A DNA stretch of 64,000 bases from NCBI GenBank assembly GCA_002353575.1, contig DEJQ01000019.1, forward strand, positions 725 to 64,724, in the 5' to 3' direction. Position numbers and translations under genes: made by a program. Below the pieces are notes generated by a model, which saw nothing but the letters and a program-made list of their open reading frames with translations, did no database searches and was not told where the DNA came from. Source of the DNA: Prevotellaceae bacterium UBA2744. GTDB taxonomy: Bacteria > Bacteroidota > Bacteroidia > Bacteroidales > Bacteroidaceae. Positions 42,460-50,763 of this stretch are shown here, piece by piece. Numbering within the stretch: position 1 is the stretch's first letter; each line of letters opens with the position of its first letter.

Positions 42460-42468
42460 GCGAAGGTA
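42460..42468 (-). promoter_or_regulatory. -7 promoter box for infC-rpmI-rplT
   Basis: On the minus strand TACCTTCGC lies about 68 bases before the infC ATG, within the thrS-infC gap. It suggests that infC, rpmI and rplT can be transcribed independently of thrS. Confidence 0.55.
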
Positions 42469-42497
42469 CGAAAAATTTATGAATTACAAGTAAATAA

Positions 42498-44441
42498 TCA
42501 GAATTTTTCGGTCATGGCCTTCACTTCGTCCTGTATCTTCTTGGCAAAATCGGCAATTGACATGGTTTCCTGCTGTTGTGTGCCCTGTTTGCGGACGTTG
42601 ACTGTGCCCTCGCTGGCTTCTTTCTCACCTACAATGAGCAGGTAAGGAATGTGCTTGAGTTCGTTGTCACGAATCTTCCGGCCAATCTTCTCGTTGCGGT
42701 CATCGACAATAGTACGTACATCGTTGATGTTGAGTTGTTCACATACCTTCTGGGCATAGTCGTTGTATTTCTCAGAGATAGGCAGGACAACGACTTGGTC
42801 TGGTGTGAGCCAAAGCGGGAAGCGGCCTGCAGTGTGTTCGATGAGGACTGCGATGAATCGTTCCATAGAGCCGAATGGCGCACGGTGAATCATTACAGGG
42901 CGGTGCTTCTGGTTGTCAGCTCCTGTGTATTCGAGTTGGAAACGTTCTGGCAGGTTATAGTCAACCTGGATAGTACCCAACTGCCAGCGGCGACCCAGTG
43001 CATCCTTAATCATAAAGTCGAGTTTAGGACCGTAGAAAGCAGCTTCACCCAACTCGGTGCGAGTCTGCAGTCCCTTCTCGGCGCATGCTTCGATGATGGC
43101 ATTTTCTGCCTGCTCCCATACTTCGTCGCTACCAATGTATTTCTCTTTGTCGTTAGGGTCGCGCAGGGAAATCTGTGCTTCGAAGTTCTGGAAGTCGAGT
43201 GCCTTGAAGATGATGTTAATGATGTCCATGACGCGCAGGAATTCGTCTTTCACCTGGTCGGGACGGCAGAAGATATGTGCATCGTCCTGAGTGAATGAAC
43301 GAACACGAGTGAGTCCGTGCAATTCACCAGACTGCTCGTAGCGATATACTGTTCCAAATTCTGCACAACGGAACGGCAGGTCTTTGTAACTGCGTGGCTG
43401 CCATGCAAAGATTTCGCAGTGGTGAGGACAGTTCATTGGTTTCAACAGGTATTCTTCTCCTTCCTCTGGAGTGCTGATCGGCTGGAATGAATCCTTGCCG
43501 TAATGATCATAGTGACCTGAAGTGACATAAAGGTTCTTGCCGCCGATATGTGGGGTTATAACCTCTTGGTAACCATAACGCTTTTGAATTTTGCGAAGGA
43601 AGTCCTGTAAGCGGATGCGAACGGCTGTTCCCTTTGGAAGCCACATGGGCAGACCTTTGCCGACACGCTCAGAGAACATGAAAAGTTCCATCTCCTTGCC
43701 AATCTTGCGATGGTCGCGCTTCTTTGCTTCTTCGAGAGCAACCAGATACTCGTCGAGCATCTTTTTCTTTGGGAATGATATGCCGTAGATACGAGTCATC
43801 ATAGGACGCTTCTCGTCACCACGCCAGTAGGCTGCTGCAAGACTGAGTAGCTTGAAAGCCTTGATAGGAGCAGTTGACATGAGGTGAGGACCTTTACAAA
43901 GGTCGATGTAGTTGCCCTGTGTGTATGTGGTGATATGGCCGTCTTCGAGTTCTGCAATCAGTTCGTTCTTGTATGTCTGACCTTTAGAAGCAAAGAGTTC
44001 CATTACATCCTTCTTCGCGATATCCTTACGCACGAGAGCTTCGCCCTTTTGAACAAGTTCCTGCATCTTCTTTTCAATAGCAGGGAAGTCGGCATCGGAG
44101 AGTTTTACTCCCTCGGGTGGCATTACATCGTAGTAGAATCCGTTTTCGATGGCTGGACCGATACCGAACTGTGTACCTGGCCAGAGTTGTTCTATTGCCT
44201 CGGCCATAAGGTGGGCTGACGTGTGCCAAAATGCATGCTTGCCCTCGGCATCATCGAATTTGTAGAGGTTTATTGTCGCGTCTTCTGTTATAGGACGGTT
44301 GAGTTCGGTAGTCACACCATTCACACCACATGCGATACACTCTTGAGCAAGCCTTTGGCTTATACTCTCTGCAATCTGCAGACCAGTCACTCCTGATTCA
44401 TATTCACGGACGGACTGGTCTGGAAATGTAATTTTTATCAT
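42498..44441 (-). CDS. thrS: Threonine-tRNA ligase
   Basis: A 647-residue class II synthetase with all domains: an N-terminal TGS domain (residues 1-60), the editing domain with the HxxxH site (FWHTSAHLMAEAI) and the Cys-containing YIDLCKGPHL segment, the catalytic core with MNCPHHCEIF holding the zinc Cys, the RCAEFGTVYRYE motif 2, and the C-terminal anticodon-binding domain. It attaches Thr to tRNA-Thr and clears mischarged Ser. It is first in the translation cluster and has a good promoter upstream. Confidence 0.97.
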   Translation of the reverse strand: MIKITFPDQSVREYESGVTGLQIAESISQRLAQECIACGVNGVTTELNRPITEDATINLYKFDDAEGKHAFWHTSAHLMAEAIEQLWPGTQFGIGPAIENGFYYDVMPPEGVKLSDADFPAIEKKMQELVQKGEALVRKDIAKKDVMELFASKGQTYKNELIAELEDGHITTYTQGNYIDLCKGPHLMSTAPIKAFKLLSLAAAYWRGDEKRPMMTRIYGISFPKKKMLDEYLVALEEAKKRDHRKIGKEMELFMFSERVGKGLPMWLPKGTAVRIRLQDFLRKIQKRYGYQEVITPHIGGKNLYVTSGHYDHYGKDSFQPISTPEEGEEYLLKPMNCPHHCEIFAWQPRSYKDLPFRCAEFGTVYRYEQSGELHGLTRVRSFTQDDAHIFCRPDQVKDEFLRVMDIINIIFKALDFQNFEAQISLRDPNDKEKYIGSDEVWEQAENAIIEACAEKGLQTRTELGEAAFYGPKLDFMIKDALGRRWQLGTIQVDYNLPERFQLEYTGADNQKHRPVMIHRAPFGSMERFIAVLIEHTAGRFPLWLTPDQVVVLPISEKYNDYAQKVCEQLNINDVRTIVDDRNEKIGRKIRDNELKHIPYLLIVGEKEASEGTVNVRKQGTQQQETMSIADFAKKIQDEVKAMTEKF

Positions 44442-44471
44442 ATGTTATTTTATTGTAGTAATTTTGCAGGT

Positions 44472-44504
44472 GCAAATTTAGTGTAAACCGAGCGAATAGC
44501 AAAA
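44472..44504 (-). promoter_or_regulatory. Promoter of thrS
   Basis: On the minus strand TAAATTTGC (44472-44480) is the -7 box and TTTTG (44500-44504) the -33 box, 19 bases apart. It is one of the best matches in the window. Confidence 0.75.
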
Positions 44505-44552
44505 TTTATTTGTGTTTATGAAATAAATAATTATTTTTTTTGAAAAAATATG

Positions 44553-44561
44553 TACCTTCGC
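44553..44561 (+). promoter_or_regulatory. -7 promoter box of glnN
   Basis: TACCTTCGC lies 29 bases before the glnN ATG at 44591 and has the same variant sequence as other boxes in the window. It diverges from the thrS promoter. Confidence 0.55.
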
Positions 44562-44590
44562 AGCAAAATAGAAAAACGATAAATCAGACT

Positions 44591-46786
44591 ATGGCTGGAA
44601 AACTAAGGTTACAGGTAGTGGACGAGGCTTTTAAGCGTCAACCGGTAGAGGTGGCTGTTCGCAGGGAACGTCCATCAGAGTATTTTGGTAAATATGTTTT
44701 CAATAAACAGAAGATGCGTAAGTATCTGCCTTCGAAAGCATATAAGAAGATGTGTGAGGTAATCGACAACGGTGCTCCGTTTGATCGTGCCATTGCCGAT
44801 GAGGTGGCAGAGGGTATAAAGACATGGGCTATCGAAAACGGTGTGACTCACTATACCCATTGGTTTCAGCCATTGACGGAGGGTACTGCCGAGAAGCATG
44901 ATGGTTTTGTAGAGCACGACGGCAAGGGCGGTATGGTAGAGGAGTTTGAAGGAAAACTGCTCGTACAGCAGGAACCGGATGCGAGTTCGTTTCCAAGTGG
45001 TGGTATCCGCAGTACGTTCGAAGCACGAGGATATAGTGCGTGGGATCCGACTAGTCCAGTGTTTATCATAGGTGACACATTGATGATTCCTACTATCTTC
45101 ATCAGTTATACGGGCGAGGCTCTTGATTATAAAGTACCATTGAAGAAGGCTTTGTATGCTGTTGACAAGGCTGCCACTTCTGTTGCTCAACTGTTCTATC
45201 CGGAAGTGAAGAAGGTGGTGTGCAACCTTGGATGGGAACAGGAATATTTCCTGGTTGATGAGTCGTTGTTCGCTGCCCGTCCGGACCTGGTGATGACAGG
45301 ACGTACGCTGATGGGACACGACAGTGCGAAGAACCAGCAGATGGATGATCATTATTTTGGGTCTATCCCTGCACGCGTGGAAAATTATATGCGTGACATA
45401 GAGATTCACGCTCTTGAATTGGGTATACCTTGTAAGACCCGCCATAATGAGGTGGCTCCAAACCAGTTTGAGCTGGCACCTATATATGAAGAAACGAATC
45501 TTGCTGTTGACCATAATATGCTGCTTATGGGCATTATGAAACGTGTAGCCCGCAAGCATGGGTTCCGTTGCCTGCTGCACGAAAAACCTTTCAAGGGTGT
45601 GAACGGAAGTGGAAAGCATAATAACTGGAGTTTGGCTACCAATACAGGTGTACTGCTTCATGCTCCAGGTAAGACTCCTCTTGACAATTTGCGTTTTGTT
45701 ACCTTCACGGTAGAAACCCTAAAGGCTGTACTCGACCATAACGGACTACTGAAAGCCAGTATCATGAGTGCCTCGAATGCCCATCGTCTGGGTGCTAACG
45801 AAGCTCCGCCTGCTATCATATCTTCGTTTCTCGGTCGTACCGTTACTGATTTATTGGAACATGTGGAGAAGGCCGATGAGGATGCATTCAAGATGAGAGG
45901 CAAGAAATCATTCAAACTGGATATTCCTGCTATTCCGGAATTGCTCATAGATAATACAGACCGCAACCGTACTTCTCCTTTCGCATTCACGGGAAATAGA
46001 TTTGAGTTCCGTGCTGTGGGTTCGGAGGCAAATTGTGCAAGTGCAATGCTGACTCTGAATACTGCTGTAGCGGAGGCTCTTACTGACTTCCGCGAACGAG
46101 TAGATGCTCTGATAGCAAATGGTGAGACTAAAGAGAAGGCTATTTTGAATGTCGTACGCGAGGATATCAAATACATCAAGCCTATCATATTCAATGGGAA
46201 CGGTTATGGGGAAGAATGGAAGAAGGAAGCGGCACGACGTGGTCTGGACTGCGAGACAAGTGCTCCGCTTATATTTGACCGTTATCTCGATGAAGCGTCA
46301 ATCCGTATGTTTGAACGTATGAAGGTGATGACTCGACTGGAACTGGAAGCTCGCAACGAGATAAAATGGGAGACTTACACAAAGAAAATTCAAATTGAAA
46401 GTCGTATATTTGGAGATATGTGTCTGAACCATATTATTCCAGTCGTAACCAAATACCAGAGTGTACTTATAGATAATGTACACAAGGTGATGGAGATTTT
46501 TGCTGATAATCCTGAGAAAGCTAAGAAGATATCAAAGGAAAACCTTTACCTCATAGAGAGCATCAGCGAACATGAGTCGTTTATCATTGAGAACGTGGAA
46601 AAAATGATAGCAGAACGCAAGGCTGCCAATGCTATCACTTCGGAGAGAGAGAAAGCCATTGCATACCACGATAATATTGCTCCACTGCTTGAGGAAATCC
46701 GCTATCATGTGGACAAGCTGGAGATGATTGTAGATGACGAGGCTTGGCCTCTGCCTAAGTATCGTGAATTGCTGTTTATCAGATAG
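44591..46786 (+). CDS. glnN: Glutamine synthetase type III
   Basis: A 731-residue GSIII that makes glutamine from glutamate and ammonia with ATP; this large type is the main one in Bacteroidales. The start is the ATG at 44591 (MAGKLRLQVVDEAF). Family markers include GGIRSTFEARGYSAWDP, KTRHNEVAPNQFELAPIYEE and NGSGKHNNWSLATNTG (glutamate and ATP sites), and the C-terminal helical extension. Length is normal. Its last eight bases overlap the end of the convergent agmatine deiminase gene. Confidence 0.97.
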   Translation: MAGKLRLQVVDEAFKRQPVEVAVRRERPSEYFGKYVFNKQKMRKYLPSKAYKKMCEVIDNGAPFDRAIADEVAEGIKTWAIENGVTHYTHWFQPLTEGTAEKHDGFVEHDGKGGMVEEFEGKLLVQQEPDASSFPSGGIRSTFEARGYSAWDPTSPVFIIGDTLMIPTIFISYTGEALDYKVPLKKALYAVDKAATSVAQLFYPEVKKVVCNLGWEQEYFLVDESLFAARPDLVMTGRTLMGHDSAKNQQMDDHYFGSIPARVENYMRDIEIHALELGIPCKTRHNEVAPNQFELAPIYEETNLAVDHNMLLMGIMKRVARKHGFRCLLHEKPFKGVNGSGKHNNWSLATNTGVLLHAPGKTPLDNLRFVTFTVETLKAVLDHNGLLKASIMSASNAHRLGANEAPPAIISSFLGRTVTDLLEHVEKADEDAFKMRGKKSFKLDIPAIPELLIDNTDRNRTSPFAFTGNRFEFRAVGSEANCASAMLTLNTAVAEALTDFRERVDALIANGETKEKAILNVVREDIKYIKPIIFNGNGYGEEWKKEAARRGLDCETSAPLIFDRYLDEASIRMFERMKVMTRLELEARNEIKWETYTKKIQIESRIFGDMCLNHIIPVVTKYQSVLIDNVHKVMEIFADNPEKAKKISKENLYLIESISEHESFIIENVEKMIAERKAANAITSEREKAIAYHDNIAPLLEEIRYHVDKLEMIVDDEAWPLPKYRELLFIR

Positions 46787-47789
46787 CAGGGTATTGCATA
46801 GTGCTGCAATGTAGTGAGCCATGTTGCTTGATTAGCACTCTGCAGTCTATTCCGACAATTTCTCTGTTAGGAAATGCATGACGTAGTTGACTTAGGGCAA
46901 TTGCGTCATTTTCTTTTTGTCCGTAGGTGGGTACCAGTACGGCTGTGTTCATGATGAGGAAGTTGGCATAGGTAGCTGGCAGTCTGTCTTCTCCGTCGTA
47001 GATGGCAGAGGGTAGTGGAAGTGGAATCAGTTTGTAGGGATTCCCTTCTGTCGTACGGAAGGCTTTCAGTTCTTCTTCCATAGCCTTCAGTTCTGTATAA
47101 TGTTCGTCGGTGGTGTCCAGGCACTGTACATAAGCGATGGTATCTGGATCGCAGAAACGAGCAACTGTGTCGATATGCCCGTCGGTGTCATCACCAGCTA
47201 ACCAACTGTGATTGAGCCAAAGAATACGTTTGGCATTGAAAAATTGTAATAATTGTGTTTCAAGTTCATTTATGTTTGATATGTTATTCCTGTTTTCTGC
47301 CAACAGACAACTGCTGGTTGTAAGCAATGTGCCTTTGCCGTCACTTTCTATGCTGCCACCTTCGAAAACGAAGTCTCTACAGTCGGTATAGACTCCTTTA
47401 ACTATGCCTGCCTGAAATAATTTATGGTTGATCTGGTTGTCATAGTTTGCCGCAAACTTGAGTCCCCAACCATTGAACTGGAAGTCTAGCAGTATGCGTT
47501 GGCTGTCATACAAACATGAAATAAAAGCATGGTCGCGAGCCCAGGTGTCGTTGGTTTTGCACTCGAATAGCCTGATGTTTTTTCTGTTAATATTATGGCC
47601 TTGAAGCTGAGCACTTACTTCTTCAGGATTTTGTGCTACAATCAACAGAGGTTCGCGAAGACTGATCTCGCGAGCCATAGAGCAATAGCATTCCACTACT
47701 TCATCATAGATGTTTGCCCAGTCAGTTTCTCTGTGAGGCCATGTGAGTTGAATGAATTCTTGTGGTGCAAATTCGGCAGGAAAGTACAT
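46779..47789 (-). CDS. Agmatine deiminase-family protein
   Basis: A 336-residue member of the peptidyl-arginine-deiminase-like fold, most like agmatine deiminase, which converts agmatine to N-carbamoylputrescine in polyamine synthesis. The segments WPHRETDW, NDTWARDHAFIS, EGGSIESDGKG and DDTDGHIDTVARF give the catalytic Asp, Glu and His, and the C-terminal GSLHCSTMQYP holds the catalytic Cys. Length is slightly below the usual 345-370. It lies upstream of nothing obvious in polyamine metabolism; the rnz gene begins 15 bases upstream. Confidence 0.9.
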   Translation of the reverse strand: MYFPAEFAPQEFIQLTWPHRETDWANIYDEVVECYCSMAREISLREPLLIVAQNPEEVSAQLQGHNINRKNIRLFECKTNDTWARDHAFISCLYDSQRILLDFQFNGWGLKFAANYDNQINHKLFQAGIVKGVYTDCRDFVFEGGSIESDGKGTLLTTSSCLLAENRNNISNINELETQLLQFFNAKRILWLNHSWLAGDDTDGHIDTVARFCDPDTIAYVQCLDTTDEHYTELKAMEEELKAFRTTEGNPYKLIPLPLPSAIYDGEDRLPATYANFLIMNTAVLVPTYGQKENDAIALSQLRHAFPNREIVGIDCRVLIKQHGSLHCSTMQYPAI

Positions 47790-47803
47790 GTTTATTTCGG
47801 ATT

Positions 47804-48718
47804 TTAGAGTTTGATAGTCATGCCTTCATAGGCTGCAACTGTATTAGGGAAGATGGTCTGTGCTTCGCGGAGCAGAATGGATTCGTCTTTGTAGCGTGAA
47901 GAGAAATGTCCGATGAGCAACTGTTGTACATTAGCTTTTTGTGCCATCGTGGCTGCCTGTTCAGCAGTGCTGTGGAAATTCTGTCGGGCAAGCAATTCCT
48001 GTTCCTTAGTGAACGTGGCCTCGTGATAGAGCAGATTGATACCTTGCAGCTTTTCTGCCAATTCTGGTGCAAACATGGTGTCGGACATGTATGCATAACT
48101 GCGAACAGGGTCTGCAGGTGTGGTGAGCAAGTGGTTTGGAATGACTTCTCCATCAGGAGTGGTCCAGTCCATTCCTGTTTTTATGTTGTTTATCTGCGAA
48201 ACAGGTATGTCGAATGCTTCTATGGCTTCGCGACGGATGTGTGGCAAAAGTGATTTCTCCTGGAATAGATAACCAGTACAAGGAACTCGGTGCCTGAGAG
48301 GAAGTGTGCTTACGCTGACTGAACGGTCTTCGTAGATTATTGCAGACTGTCTGTGGCTTACCTCATGCAGTTCTATTGTATAGTCTATTCCGGAACAAAA
48401 GAAATCTATCTGTGGTTGAAATATTTCTTTCAGGCCTGTGGGACCCCACACGTGCATAGTTGCTGTGTTTCCGAGCAGGGCCAGGGTAGAGAGCAGCCCC
48501 ATGAGACCGAAGCAATGGTCGCCATGCAGATGTGTAAGAAATATGTTGTGTATGTTCTGCATCTTAAGTCTGCTGCGTCGCAGTTGTATTTGAGTTCCTT
48601 CGGCACAGTCTATCATAAAGAGTTTCTCACGGATGTTGAGCACCTGTGAGGAACAAAAATGATGCGGAGTGGGTAAAGCCGCTCCGCATCCTAAAATGTA
48701 TAGTTCAAATTTTTCCAA
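47804..48718 (-). CDS. rnz: Ribonuclease Z
   Basis: A 304-residue MBL-fold endonuclease that trims tRNA 3' ends. The metal site is FLTHLHGDHCFGL near residues 60-72. The exosite-containing middle and the C-terminal GHFSSRY and HEATF segments are as in tRNase Z. Because the tRNA-Ser in this window lacks an encoded CCA, such a trimming enzyme is needed. The codons for residues 10-20 form a strong hairpin with T-run (48655-48690), which acts as a likely terminator of upstream rpsA. Confidence 0.94.
   Translation of the reverse strand: MEKFELYILGCGAALPTPHHFCSSQVLNIREKLFMIDCAEGTQIQLRRSRLKMQNIHNIFLTHLHGDHCFGLMGLLSTLALLGNTATMHVWGPTGLKEIFQPQIDFFCSGIDYTIELHEVSHRQSAIIYEDRSVSVSTLPLRHRVPCTGYLFQEKSLLPHIRREAIEAFDIPVSQINNIKTGMDWTTPDGEVIPNHLLTTPADPVRSYAYMSDTMFAPELAEKLQGINLLYHEATFTKEQELLARQNFHSTAEQAATMAQKANVQQLLIGHFSSRYKDESILLREAQTIFPNTVAAYEGMTIKL
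48655..48690 (-). terminator. Terminator within the first codons of rnz, downstream of rpsA
   Basis: On the minus strand GATGCGGAG and CTCCGCATC pair perfectly over nine bases with a 12-base loop, and the T-run ATTTTTG follows. It lies 53 to 88 bases after the rpsA stop, but inside the rnz reading frame (codons for about residues 10-22). Confidence 0.65.
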
Positions 48719-48742
48719 CTATCGTGTGACTGACACAGTCTT

Positions 48743-50527
48743 TTATTCAGACATTGAAGCTTTTAATGCTGCAAGTGCATCAAGGTCACCAAGAGTAGTA
48801 GAAGCAGCTACGTTCTTTATCTGTGGTGCAGCTTCCTTGGCTGGACGAGATGCCTTCTTTGCTGTAGTCTCTGCTTTCTTAGCAGCTTTAGCTTCAGCAC
48901 GTGCTACATCTTCAAAGATGCGGCTGTGAGAAAGGATTATACGTTTAGCTTCTTTGTTGAACTCGATTACCTTGAAGTCGAGAGTCTCACCAAGCTGAGC
49001 CTGGCTGCCGTCTTCCTTAACAAGGTGCTTCGGAGTTGCGAAGCCTTCAACACCACCTTCGAGAGCGATTACAGCACCCTTGTCGAGAACTTCTGTAATC
49101 TTACCCTGATGAATAGTGTCCTGAGCATATATAGTTTCAAATGCATCCCATGGGTTGTCTTCAAGCTGCTTGTGACCGAGTGAGAGACGGCGATTCTCTT
49201 TGTCGATATCGAGAACCTGAACGTCGATAGACTCGCCAACCTTTGTGAACTCAGAAGGGTGCTTTACTTTCTTTGTCCAAGAGAGGTCAGAGATGTGGAT
49301 AAGACCATCAACGCCTTCTTCTACCTCTACGAATACACCGAAGTTAGTGAAGTTGCGAACTTTTGCAGTGTGCTTGCTGCCAACAGGATACTTCTCTTCG
49401 ATGTTCTCCCATGGATCTGGCTTGAGCTGCTTAACGCCGAGTGACATCTTACGCTCTTCACGATCGAGAGTCAGGATTACTGCCTCTACTTCATCACCTA
49501 CCTTCATGAAGTCCTGAGCTGAGTGAATGTGAGCACTCCAAGACATTTCAGATACATGGATAAGACCTTCTACACCTGGTGCAATCTCAATGAATGCTCC
49601 GTAGTCAGCCATTACAACAACTGTACCCTTAACCTTGTCACCTACCTTGAGGTCTGCTGGCAGAGCATCCCATGGATGTGGAGTGAGCTGCTTCAGACCG
49701 AGGGCGATACGCTTCTTCTCATCGTCGAAATCAAGAATAACGACATTGAGTTTCTGGTCAAGCTGTACAACTTCTTTTGGATCTGTTACGCGACCCCAAG
49801 AGAGGTCTGTGATATGGATAAGACCATCAACGCCACCGAGGTCGATGAATACTCCGTATGAAGTGATGTTCTTAACTGTACCTTCAAGAATCTGTCCCTT
49901 TTCGAGCTTAGAGATGATAGCTTTCTTCTGCTCTTCGAGTTCTGCCTCGATAAGAGCCTTGTGGCTTACAACTACATTGCGGAATTCCTGATTGATCTTA
50001 ACAATCTTGAATTCCATAGTCTTGCCAACAAATGTATCGTAGTCGCGGATTGGTTTAACGTCAATCTGGCTGCCTGGGAGGAATGCCTCTGTACCGAATA
50101 CATCAACAATCATACCACCCTTAGTGCGGCACTTAACGTAACCATTAACGATTTCATTCTTTTCGAGTGCTTCGTTTACGCGGTCCCAAGAACGGCTCTG
50201 ACGTGCCTTCTTGTGTGAGAGCAGGAGCTGACCTTTCTTGTCTTCCTGATTCTCAATGTAAACTTCAACTTTGTCGCCTACCTTTAGGTCTTCGTTGTAA
50301 CGGAATTCGTTACGTGCGATAACGCCGTCGCTCTTGTAACCAATGTTTACGATAACTTCGCGGTCTGTGATTGAAGTAACGATACCATCAACGACATCGT
50401 TGTTGTTTACGCTGCTGAGGGTTCCCTCGTAAGCAGCTTTTTCTGCCTGCTTGTCTTTTGCAGAACCGCCATTTTCGAATTCGTCCCAATTGAAATCTTC
50501 TAGCGGAGTAATGTTCTTTGTTGCCAT
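48743..50527 (-). CDS. rpsA: Ribosomal protein S1
   Basis: A 594-residue S1 protein that helps the 30S subunit bind mRNA; in Bacteroidetes, where leaders lack Shine-Dalgarno sequences, it is especially important. Six S1 domains are visible, with the recurring segments DGIVTSITDREVIVNIGYKS, GTVKNITSYGVFIDLGGVDG, LIHVSEMSWS, GVDGLIHISDLSWTKKVKHP and the last, weaker GKITEVLDKGAVIALEGGVE. An Ala/Lys-rich tail of about 50 residues ends the protein. A promoter and a long leader of about 90 bases lie upstream. Confidence 0.97.
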   Translation of the reverse strand: MATKNITPLEDFNWDEFENGGSAKDKQAEKAAYEGTLSSVNNNDVVDGIVTSITDREVIVNIGYKSDGVIARNEFRYNEDLKVGDKVEVYIENQEDKKGQLLLSHKKARQSRSWDRVNEALEKNEIVNGYVKCRTKGGMIVDVFGTEAFLPGSQIDVKPIRDYDTFVGKTMEFKIVKINQEFRNVVVSHKALIEAELEEQKKAIISKLEKGQILEGTVKNITSYGVFIDLGGVDGLIHITDLSWGRVTDPKEVVQLDQKLNVVILDFDDEKKRIALGLKQLTPHPWDALPADLKVGDKVKGTVVVMADYGAFIEIAPGVEGLIHVSEMSWSAHIHSAQDFMKVGDEVEAVILTLDREERKMSLGVKQLKPDPWENIEEKYPVGSKHTAKVRNFTNFGVFVEVEEGVDGLIHISDLSWTKKVKHPSEFTKVGESIDVQVLDIDKENRRLSLGHKQLEDNPWDAFETIYAQDTIHQGKITEVLDKGAVIALEGGVEGFATPKHLVKEDGSQAQLGETLDFKVIEFNKEAKRIILSHSRIFEDVARAEAKAAKKAETTAKKASRPAKEAAPQIKNVAASTTLGDLDALAALKASMSE

Positions 50528-50621
50528 AAAAATTAAAAAAAGTTTGTTTTAATTAATAAAGTTAGACATTATATTGATATAAAAATCAGTGGTTATGTAT
50601 GTATAAATACACAAACCGGGC

Positions 50622-50630
50622 GCAAAGGTA
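50622..50630 (-). promoter_or_regulatory. -7 promoter box of rpsA
   Basis: On the minus strand TACCTTTGC fits TAnnTTTG. It leaves a leader of about 90 AT-rich bases before the rpsA ATG. Confidence 0.6.
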
Positions 50631-50661
50631 CGATTTTTTTCTGGAACTGAAACTATTTTTC

Positions 50662-50698
50662 ATAAAAAAACACCCATAACTTCACAGTTACGGATGTT
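50662..50698 (-). terminator. Intrinsic terminator of the carboxylase operon
   Basis: On the minus strand AACATCCGTAAC pairs with GTTATGGGTGTT, with two wobble pairs, around six bases, followed by seven T. It lies about 65 bases after the carboxyltransferase stop. Confidence 0.8.
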
Positions 50699-50763
50699 GG
50701 GGAAATTTAACAACTAAATGATATTTTGATATATATATACAAACAATTATCTTATACATGTTC

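Noticed and set aside
44442..44590. T-box or attenuator before thrS
   Set aside because: The gap is only about 150 bases, carries ordinary promoter boxes for both directions and no T-box sequence.
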